A DNA stretch of 64,000 nt, taken from NCBI GenBank assembly GCA_963971575.1, contig OZ020616.1, positions 20,503,713-20,567,712 on the forward strand, given 5' to 3'. How positions within the stretch are numbered: position 1 is the first letter of the stretch; every line of letters starts with the position of its first letter. The notes under the pieces were generated by a model. That model saw only the letters and a list, made by a program, of their open reading frames with translations. It ran no database searches and was not told the DNA's origin. Made by a program: the position numbers and the translations under genes. The stretch comes from Liopterus haemorrhoidalis (Eukaryota; Arthropoda; Insecta; Coleoptera; Dytiscidae). Shown in pieces: positions 55,795 through 64,000 of this stretch.

Positions 55795-56400
55795 ATGCAA
55801 TTCGCAGAAATAAGTTTCGATAAGATGTCGGACATTAGCAACACAATAAGCTATAGCACTAATGTCAGAACTTACTTTCAGACAACGTGTACATACAAGA
55901 TGAGTGACAGACGGTATAGTGTACAAGAAAACAGTGAATTTTTAACAAACCACTGGTTAATATTCATAATTGGTTGTGCTACAATATATATTGGTAGAAA
56001 ATATTTCGCTGGCCTAGTTCTTAATAAGGGAATTGGTATTTCACACGCTGTAAGTCGTCGCAGAAGAATTTTGCGCGATCCCGTATCGAGAAGGCCACCC
56101 CCTTTGATAACACACATTCATCTTAATGATGCTTCGTCAAATGTACATCAAAGAAAGGTATCTAGTTTATTATAATTTATGTTAGGTGTTAACTGATAAT
56201 AGTTGTTGTGGTAACATGTGTTTTATGTAAAGTTGTTCCAAAAATACAACCTGTTGACTGTTTTGTTGACATAATGTTAGACAATTATTTTTTTACAATA
56301 GGTCTATTACAGCGAAGGAGACACTAAATATTTACTGTTAAATTATCTAAAAACATATATCAAGTTACAATACAGAACAGTCAACATTCTTTGGCGATAA
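55795..56400 (+). CDS. Two-exon gene for a small single-pass membrane protein, function unknown
   Basis: Exon 1 ends at AAG 56157 before GTATCT. Exon 2 (56302-56400) follows TTTTTTTACAATAG and continues in phase 0 with VYYSEGDTKYLLLNYLKTYI to TAA; AATAAA is 49 bp further on. The full frame gives 153 residues. Starts at 55825 (MSDISNT, 143) or 55900 (MSDRRYSV, 118) are equally possible. One hydrophobic span, HWLIFIIGCATIYIG (residues about 53-67), is followed by an Arg-rich stretch (SRRRRILRDPVSRRP), suggesting a cytoplasmic C side. The region around the span recalls the N-terminal anchor of retinol dehydrogenases, but no Rossmann domain follows. I do not recognise an orthologue. The clean join, poly(A) signal and transposon-free setting between host genes support a real gene. 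Confidence 0.55.
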
Positions 56401-56448
56401 AAGTAGTATAGAATGGGCGTTTAATGTTGAACATTAGTTTATATTTTT

Positions 56449-56454
56449 AATAAA
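56449..56454 (+). terminator. Poly(A) signal of the small membrane-protein gene
   Basis: AATAAA followed by GGTTTTTTGTTTT, a good U/GU-rich downstream element. Confidence 0.6.
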
Positions 56455-56815
56455 GGTTTTTTGTTTTATGAAAACATATGCACTAAACATTGTGCATTGT
56501 TTTTATTTATCTCTTAAAATTAAATCGGATTTCTACAGAATACGTTTAGATATTGTTTTAACATAACCTATATTTGATTTATACCCATTTTTGTTTGATA
56601 TTATTTTTTTGTTTATTTGAGTTCTGTAAATACAAAAAATTATTATCAAAAATGATAAGACCATTAAATTCGGGACAACTTTAATTAATTGTAATGCTGC
56701 TATCTTCAGGTCGGTGTATTATATGTTCATTATCTAACTCCTATGACTTGTATTTTTGAAGTGTTAAATGTTATAGATTTTTACTGGTTACATTAACGAG
56801 GACGATATATCTGCG

Positions 56816-59800
56816 ATGCCAGGTGGAGGCCGACGTATTCCAAGGAATTCTCGGCCACAAAATATAGTGACAACAGGGCCCCCCGGAGCTCCTGTTCTGG
56901 CGGGGCCCACACCTGAATTGAACAATATGAGGTATTCACCTATTGGTGGTAGTTTACCTACTATTGATGTGCCACCAGCACCAAAACATATGCCATATCC
57001 AAACACACCTATAGATAGTGAATTGTTTTTTGAAATTCTGATGTTTATGTTTACAACAGTTGCGGCTGGATTACAGTTTTTACAGATTTATAGGAGTGTT
57101 TGGTGGCTGCCTCATGCTTATACTCACCATGCTGTGGTAAGTTATTACATTTCCTTTATTAATACATTGTATGCGGGCACAAACAAGCGTGTCAGTTAAA
57201 TTCTAATTAACTTACCGAATGATGAAAATTTTCTAGAAGATTGATAAATGTGTTTGGATCAGAAGACTTTTTAAGACAAATTCGAGCCTTTTGGGTTCTT
57301 CTGTTATTCATTAACTAAATCTAACTTGATATTGAGTTTTTAGATAGAGCAATCTTCTAGAAAATTTTTGAGAATACAAAAGGCACAGATTAGGTTTAAA
57401 AAGCCTTCTTAACAAACACTTTTACCAGTCTTTAAAAAATTTTGCGTTACATGTAAAGTTATAAAAATTAAAATATTTTTTGCGTACTAGTCAAATTCTT
57501 GGAAATTATCAAACATTCTTTACGGATTGGCGATTATGAAACATTGTTATAGAAGGACTTGTTTAACATACATATTAATTAATTTCTGATATTGATGCTT
57601 ATATATTACTGCTCCTGGGAGAGGTATGGGGATTGGAAGCTGCGTTTACAATAGGCACTGAAATGACAATTCACATTTTGCACGAATACAAGGAAAACAA
57701 AATGGCCTGCATACAATAGTATTCCAATATTACAAGAGTAATGTAAAATTTGATATTAAATTGATATTATATATTTAGTTATTATTTTTTTTTTTTTTCA
57801 GAATTTTTACCTAATAGACACCCACTTAGTGATGTTTATTCTAATTATATTCGCCCGTCGATTAATATATATGTTGGGTTGTGTGATTTTGGAAAAATTT
57901 GCTCCAGCCAAATTTCACGAGGTCGTATTCAAAGTATACAGGTAATTTTTCAAATCTTCTTTTATTAAAATAAATATTTAAGAACAGTAATTTAGAATAG
58001 TGGCGTGACTAGAATTTTTAGCACCATGTTACCTGATTTAATTGCGTTACGTTTCTTTTATGATAGCTAATGAGAGTTTTTGCAAGGTATAAAATTTGCA
58101 CCCCTGGTCATAAGCAGCGATTTTTCAGCGAGTATTTGACAAATAAATATTGTTCAATCTCGGTTTTGGTGCCCCTAATATATCAAAAAGCTGGACTGAC
58201 AACCTTGTCACCTACCCTTTCCTACGCCACTATCTCCTTGCCAATAAACCGTAACAACTAAATCAGTGTAAACTGACGTCACTCGTCACGTGATTTCGCA
58301 CCTTGGAGGTATACCACCAGATTAAGTCTATGGCCCATGTTTACATAATGTAATAATAATAATAAATTTATTTTTCAAAAAGTATATACAAACTATTTAC
58401 AGTTTTTAAAATTTAATGGTTTTAAATATTTAACATCAACAGAATGACCTCTGGAAATATGTATGCACTCTTTAGATGGTCACTAAAAGTAGAATGGTAA
58501 ATGTCAAGATCAGAATTAAATTGAATAAAAAGAATTCTTGACCGTATTTTATAGATAATCATTTTAATTCCGAATTTTAATAAAGGTTTTTTTTTTTTTT
58601 TGCAAGTAAGTGTAATAATGTTTAATTTTATATTTATATTTATTATTCATTTTATATTTATTTTATGCAATTCATTATATCAAACATGTACTTATTTCTA
58701 GGCTTTGAGAATGGTTCAGTTAGAACCGAAACTGGTTAGCAAATAATAAAATATTTTTAAATATTTGAATATTTGACCAATATAAATTTGCTTTTAGTTA
58801 TCGACCGAAACCCAAGAAAATAGCTATATATCAGAATTAAAGGTTCTAATATGTTCCTTTAATCTAATATTGAGATTTATGGTAGACAGAGCCTTCAAAC
58901 TACCCCTCTCAAATATTAGGTTTAATCAAGAAATAAACACTATTAAAACTATAACCATGAATAACAGATATGATTATTCAGTTATAGATAATATTATGTA
59001 TGTTATGAAAGGGACAACAAGAAATTACAAAATAATATTTATCCCCTTGTGTTTATTTCTGAAGATTTTATTTATTTATTTATTGAGAACTATCAATAAG
59101 ATAATACATAGACTATTAAGTCATTACATGATATACATATATATAACAGTGTTTACATTTACATTATAATTGAAAAAAAGAAACAAAAAACAAAAAACAC
59201 AACAAAAAAATTTGTACCTATAAATTTACATAACTAAGATAAGTTCACATATAAATGTAATTAAGTAGTTAATCTTCAATTCAATATTTCTGACCAAAAG
59301 AGTTAAGTGCAATTTTTGAAGTAATTGTATATATTGTATTTAAATTTTTTTATGTTTACCGACATTTTTATATATTCTGGTAAAGAATTATATTCTCGAC
59401 ACCCTTTAATAAATAATGAGTTTGTAGTTATATTTAAGTTCGTTTTTTTATATGCGTAGATATTATTCTTAGCGCGAGTGTTATAATTATGTACTTCATA
59501 GTTGTATGTTATAAAGTCACTTAAGTAATTTGATTCCCCCTGAATAATTTTATAAATAAATACGAAAGTGAGAATTTTAATTTTATTTGTCACATTAACT
59601 AGATTTAATGTGTTGAGCATTGTGCGAATGGGTGTTAGCCTTCCACACGCAAGAACAATTCTCATGCCTCTGTTCTGAAGCTTTTGCAGGGCCTCAATAC
59701 TAGTGTTATTAAGTAAATACAGTACAGTAGCGCAGTAATCAAAATGTGGTTGAATTATTGATTTGAAGATTATGGATCTTGCCCAACATGTTAAGTGCTT

Positions 59801-62800
59801 CGATACTCGAGAGAAAAAATATAATTTCTTTGATATTTTTTTATGTATATAATCAAAATGTATATAATCAATATCGATTATAAATATATTTGCCTTATTT
59901 ATTACAGGACTATTTCAGATAAAATTGCCCATCTTCTCAAAAAACACAACTTAAAGATTGCTTTTAAACCCGCGTCAAAAATATATAATTCTCTCATCAA
60001 CTCTAAAGCTTATATCAACCCCCTTTTTAAGTCTGGAGTCTATAAGCTGACTTCTGAGTGCAATAGCATATATATTGGCAAACATGTAGAAATTTCAATA
60101 TTAGATTAAAGAAACATATTAGAGCTTTAATTCTAATCTTGACATTTATGACTCTACTTTTAGGGACCATCTTAAAGAGTGCAAACATATTTCTAGCGGT
60201 CATTCTGTTGATGTTAAATGTTTAAAACCATGATATTATGTAAATAAGGGGTATAAACTTAATCTGTTTGAAACTCTGGAAATTTTGAAACATCTGAGGC
60301 GCCCTGATGAGGCATCCCTGCCTCACTGGTCCTAAAAGAACAAACCGATTTAGTTTATTCCCCAATCTTCCAGATATGTGTTGTTAATTAGGTTTTACTG
60401 ATATTATATAAGGGCTGTACATGAAATGTTCTCCATTCACTTTGCCATTTCATGGCGAAACTTAAGTCGTGCTATAATTAAATAAAAGTGATATTTTTTC
60501 ATAGTAATTTAATGTTTTTATTTATTATAACTAGCAGACCCGTTGCCAACAACGTTGGCAAACTGATATCGAATAAAAATCAATATAAGCAGGAATTAAT
60601 TATTAAAATTTGCATGATTCTGCGTATATTAACAAAACAAAAACGTTTCTTGATTATACGTAGGAAATTCTAAAAAGCTGCTTAATGCGTGTCGTTTAAA
60701 AATTAATATCGGGCCGGGTACGACCCGCTGGTCATATGCTGGACATCAATGGTATAGCTGTTTCTGATTCTACCTAGGAAATCCTAAAAAGCCGCTCAAT
60801 GCGTGTCGTTTAAAAATTAGCATCGGACCGGATACTGCCCGCGGGCTATATGCTGGACATGAATGGTATAGTTGTTTCTGATTATACCTAGAAAATCCTT
60901 AAAAGCCGCTCAATGCGTGTCGTTTAAAAATAAGTATCGGGCCAGACACGGCCCGCGGGCATAACGTTAATTGACACAACATTCTTTAATTAAGCCAAGG
61001 TATATACTGACTGGAGAGCTAAGAACTATATTCTCGCTAAGGCTAAACACAGTGAAGCAGAGAGCAAAGCAGCGATGAAAGCGGAGAGCAAAGCGGCGAA
61101 ATTAAATAAATGAATTCCTGTTAACACGCGCATAGTGGAGCGTACTGCACCGAGGTTATATCGTTGTTATAGTCGAGCAAAGCGACATGTTCAAACAATT
61201 TTGATTTCTCTGCTATTATCGTTGCTAAAATAGTTTAAAATGGATATTGAGGTATTTACAAGTAGTTCTCATTTATAAGAGGTATTTATAGTAGGTTCCT
61301 ATTGAAATTTGTCGATTTTTTTACCAATTTATGTTGATTTTTTTCCAAAATATAATCAAACGTTGAAATACTCATGCGAAAATATGAATGAAACTTTTCT
61401 GGATGTTCGCGGAGTTGCATATAGAAATGATTAAATTCACCATGTATATGTCTACTTTTATTTATTCTGTGAACATTGCACCTTCTAGTGTTTTATTTTT
61501 ATTTTTTGGTAAATACCAAATTTTCAGAGAAGAGTTTTCTGTTAGTAAAAATCCATTATAATTTTGTGAACTTTCTGCTCGATTTTAAACGCGTCACTAT
61601 GTGTAGACACTCTTTTATAAGCCCGACATTCTTTCGCTGTTTTACTCTCCACTTTCATAGCTGCTTTTCTCTCTGCTTCACTACGTGCTTAGCCTAAGTG
61701 AGCTGTTCTTGGAGAACGTCGCTTTGACTGGTGGGGAGCGACCGACCACACACCTCAAGCCCCGCTAGCACCTAGGAACTTAGCGTTACGAGGATACACA
61801 GAAATTCAGGCTTTTATATATATAAATAATATTATAAAAAATATTTTACCCACCCAATAAAAAATACCAATTACAAACTCTAGCATGTTTCTGTTCTCTT
61901 TTTATGACTTGTAATCATTTGTTACGTTCAATTTTATATAGTTTATAGTTGCTTCACCAACTTTTTTAATTTATTTATTTGTTTCTTAAATAGAATTTTG
62001 GCATTCTAAAAAATTATATTTTTGCGTCTTTTACAGCATTTGATGTGCAACCTAGAATTAAACAATATGACAGCATTTTGACAATTCCTTTTTATATTTA
62101 AAATAACCTAAATTGTAATATCCCTTAACCTTGGGTGGCCATTTTCTTAAGAACGCAATGCGGAACGGAGCAAAAAAAGGTCCTCATCTCCCAAATCTAA
62201 GTGAAGAGCAAAAAAAAAGGTCCTCATCTCCCAAAATCCAAGTGAAGAGCAAAAAAAAGGTCTTCACCTCCAAAATCCAAGTGAAGAGCAAAAAAAAAGG
62301 TCCTCATCTCCCAAAATCCAAGTGAAGAGCAAAAAAAAGGTCCTCACCTCCCAAATCCAAAATGCGGGACAAAATGTTAAAATGTGGGACGAATGGTCAC
62401 CCTACCTTAACCGTAAAGTGTCAGATATAAAATACAATATTACGTTTAATTATACTATGAAAACTTATTAATACTTACTGATATACTATAGTCCGTTCAA
62501 ACGTTAGAATGCAATATTGCTCTTATGGGAAATGGGAGCAGTGTTGCCAAATGTTGTTATTGTCAAATATGTCAATGACCCCACAATATTTTGAGTTATT
62601 TAAATTCTTTTATTGATTCGAATTAAAATTAAATGGAAAAAGTATCAGGAGAAAATGATTAAGCGTGTTTGTACCGCGTTTTCAATGACCAGCGCGATTT
62701 ACAACTGGCAACCTTGCCAAGGAAGAAAAGGATAGTGTTATTGGGAGAATCCATTAGAGAGTATGCAAAAGAACTACTATATTTTGCCCTGTACTGCATT

Positions 62801-63714
62801 CTAACGTGTGAATGGACTATAAATATACAGTGCGATCATTAAATCTCGAACGTTATGCAATACTTGACAGAAACATGTAGTTATCAAACTTATTTCCAAG
62901 GACATGTACACATAGGCGTACATTCTAGTTTTATTACCCTATACGAATTAATTATTAAATAAACACTATTTTTCTCTACACGGCAATGAGTTGATAACAG
63001 ATATTAAGTTAGGAGCACATTGTCGTTGTTCCTCGGGTGAGTTCGGGCAAACGAAGTAACCTGATTGGTTCTTTGTTAAATTGGGCTTTTCAGCTGTGAA
63101 TTAGAATACAGTTTTGATATTTTAAAACCCATAGTTTACCATTATGTAACGTTCAAGAATTAATGATCGCACTGTACATTTTAGAAACAACGTAAACATA
63201 GAAACTATATAATTAGAGGCGCCAAATTTAAATAATGCTAATTTGAAAATCTTCTATTTAATATGGTAGTAGTATATGGCTGTAGCAGTTTATGATACCT
63301 CCAACAAATGTGATGACGTCATGCGGACCACCTGAATAGACTGATCTATTGAGTGATGTTGAATTGATTGAATGTGAATTAAAATTTCATGACAGGTAGA
63401 AAATGATAGGTGTTACGCAGAATGAAAGCATAGATGTATATTTTTATGCTGAAAAGCGAAAAATAAAATAATTACTACTACTACTACTAACGCACTACTT
63501 AATATTTAATTTCGTCGCGCTTAAGTCTGTTCAAGATAACTAGGTAATAGCGTCTCACTGGTTTAACTTCATTGGAAATGTTAGAATGTATAGAATGTAA
63601 TGTAACTAAGATGCAAGCATTACTCAGTTGTTACATTTGACTTCCACAGGTTGGTAGCCTTTTCCTACGTTGCCACAATTTTTCCCACAACATTTCTGTT
63701 GAACACGTGGACAA
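56816..63714 (+). CDS. TMEM39: TMEM39-family transmembrane protein, first three coding exons (continues right)
   Basis: Exon 1 (56816-57136) starts MPGGGRRIPRN; exon 2 (57802-57941) reads NFYLIDTHLVMFILIIFARR; exon 3 (63650-63714) completes the split Arg codon and gives LVAFSYVATIFPTTFLL. Joins are in phase 0 and 2. The family signature is clear: ELFFEILMFMFTTVAAGLQF (first span), IYRSVWWLPHAY, and LIDTHL...ARRL, parallel to IYKTVWWYP and LIDYHL...ARRLVW of vertebrate TMEM39A/B, which are multi-pass ER proteins linked to autophagy control and ER export. Exon 3 aligns at RLV after a ...VVFKVY block, as in vertebrate ...ARLV. It is less certain than exons 1-2 because intron 2 is 5.7 kb and full of transposons. 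About two thirds of the protein (family length near 480-500) lies beyond the window. Confidence 0.88.
58345..58600 (-). pseudogene. Penelope-like element 3' end, reverse copy
   Basis: Reverse-strand sequence TCTGATCTTGACATTTACC, then ACTTTTAGTGACCATCTAAA and GGTCATTCTGTTGATGTTAA, matches 60125-60235 (the tail of the GIY-YIG region), reading KECIHISRGHSVDVKYLK-like. It ends in (ATT)n: ATAAATTTATTATTATTATT. Confidence 0.7.
59165..59850 (-). pseudogene. LINE reverse transcriptase C-terminal region
   Basis: The reverse strand reads IIQPHFDYCATVLYLLNNTS, IEALQKLQNRGMRIVLACGR, LTPIRTMLNTLNLVNVTNKI, YNYEVHNYNTRAKNN and NSLFIKGCREYNSLPEYIK. This is the conserved end of many insect non-LTR RT ORFs (QPHFDYC, LQ.LQNR..R.I, YNTR). 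The frame is intact for 120 codons to the stop at 59303; a short 3' UTR follows to a poly-A-like stretch at 59165-59210. The RT core is missing. It lies in TMEM39 intron 2. Confidence 0.85.
59905..60330 (+). pseudogene. Penelope-like element, GIY-YIG endonuclease region
   Basis: Reads TISDKIAHLLKKHNLKIAFK, then KSGVYKLTSECNSIYIGK: the GVYK...YIGKT motif of GIY-YIG nucleases fused to Penelope-like RTs. After a frameshift it continues RNFNIRLKKHIRA, DHLKECKHISSGHSVDVK and KLNLFETLEILKHLRRPDE. The Arg and the HI block of the nuclease are visible, but the frame is broken at 60083 and again later. The RT part is absent. Confidence 0.85.
60530..60640 (+). repeat. Unclassified repeat start (AACTAGCAGACCCGTTGCC)
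   Basis: Resembles the CTAGCAGATAACCCGGCG piece at 22884. Leads into the tandem repeat to its right. Confidence 0.4.
60640..60975 (+). repeat. Tandem repeat, three copies of a 114-bp unit
   Basis: TAGGAAAT.CTAAAAAGC starts at 60661, 60775 and 60889 (third copy TAGAAAATCC), exactly 114 bp apart. Each unit has GCTCAATGCGTGTCGTTTAA, ATCGGGCC.G and CATATGCTGGACAT-like blocks. Confidence 0.88.
61041..61694. mobile_element. PIF/Harbinger-like MITE, TAA target
   Basis: Inverted ends GGCTAAACACAGTGAAGCAG and (complement) GGCTAAGCACGTAGTGAAGC, with TAA at 61038-61040 and 61695-61697. GAGAGCAAAGCAGCGATGAA-type sequence follows on both sides for about 50 bp. Noncoding. Confidence 0.8.
62131..62404. 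mobile_element. TAGGGTG-type hAT MITE with minisatellite
   Basis: Ends TTGGGTGGCCATT and AATGGTCACCCTA; octamer ccttaacc at 62123-62130 and 62405-62412. The centre is about five tandem 38-bp units (GGTCCTCATCTCCCAAATCC / AAGTGAAGAGCA). The longest open frame through it is repetitive and not a gene. Confidence 0.92.
62489..62819. mobile_element. Tc1-derived MITE
   Basis: Inverted ends TAGTCCGTTCAAACGTTAG and (complement) TAGTCCATTCACACGTTAG, TA at 62487-62488 and 62820-62821. The left 50 bp match the terminus of the Tc1 element at 9038 (GTTAGAATGCARTATTGCTC, TTATGG.AAATGGGAGC). Confidence 0.85.
62828..63174. mobile_element. Second TA-flanked Tc1/mariner MITE
   Basis: Inverted ends CAGTGCGATCATTAAATC and (complement) CAGTGCGATCATTAATTC, TA at 62826-62827 and 63175-63176. 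It lies only 8 bp from the previous MITE and shares no end sequence with it. Confidence 0.85.
63177..63649 (+). other. Remainder of TMEM39 intron 2
   Basis: Includes an (ACT)n run at 63472-63490. No other feature is seen. Confidence 0.4.
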
Positions 63715-64000
63715 GTGAGGTTAAACTTACGTTTTATTTTGAATTACATCAAATATTATTATAATAAAAATACCGAAAGCACTTAATAGCCGCGCCCAAA
63801 GGATGTTTTTTTCTCTTATTAATTATTTTAACAGAGGGCGAGAAAATGGTGGACCTTTCATGGATCTGAAATGTGTGAGAGATGTAAGTACACCGGGTGA
63901 AAAATGGTGTGGAAGTACAAAATATGCTTGAAATGCGTCGCATCTAGAGACGTCAGTCATTTATCCGATTTTATATTCCATACATAATTTTGAAGTCTAT

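Noticed and set aside
58007..58238. hAT MITE with TAGTGGCGTGAC / CTACGCCACTA ends
   Set aside because: The inverted ends look right, but no 8-bp flanking duplication is present; it is possibly an old or truncated copy.
62131..62325. Repetitive Lys/Ser/Pro-rich 64-codon frame
   Set aside because: It is the 38-bp minisatellite read in one frame; unit length and sequence explain it.

Overview
The window is insect-like nuclear DNA: AT-rich, with intron-containing host genes (GT/AG boundaries, in-phase exons) embedded in a dense layer of transposable elements. Conserved insect proteins are recognisable: an SLC22-type organic cation transporter, RCAN/sarah, the iron-sulphur scaffold IscU and TMEM39. 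I cannot fix the order from the sequence. There is no rRNA, CRISPR or prokaryotic operon structure, and no convincing functional tRNA.

Layout. 1-2642: 3' part of a Ty3/Gypsy retrotransposon. Its pol is followed in the same frame, after one stop codon, by a TARG1-like macrodomain plus CCCH zinc-finger ORF. 3806-12851: last three exons of the SLC22-like transporter; its two introns hold mariner, Tc1, hAT, PIF/Harbinger and LINE debris. 13-45 kb: no firm host gene. This stretch is nested transposons: mariner, piggyBac with a MITE inside its transposase, Harbinger transposase, hAT transposase, THAP remnants, a Tigger/pogo element split by a 2.2-kb palindrome, a three-deep set of TAA-flanked MITEs, and many 8-bp-TSD hAT MITEs. 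45.3-47.1 kb: sra (-) and IscU (+), divergent across 499 bp. 47.4-55 kb: duplicated Gypsy RT fragments, hAT MITEs and a decayed copy of a multicopy arthropod protein. 55.8-56.4 kb: a probable two-exon gene for a small one-pass membrane protein. 56.8-63.7 kb: first three coding exons of TMEM39, with a 5.7-kb second intron full of Penelope-like, LINE and MITE sequence; the gene runs off the right edge.

The host genes do not form one pathway. Their proteins act in solute uptake (SLC22), calcineurin control (RCAN), Fe-S cluster assembly (IscU) and probably ER/autophagy membrane biology (TMEM39). Most non-host features are defined by paired terminal repeats plus target-site duplications read directly from the sequence, so element boundaries are often exact. 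Family names rest on recognised protein motifs; no database search was possible. The most unusual object is the Gypsy element carrying a macrodomain-CCCH ORF whose two TARG1-type catalytic residues are intact.
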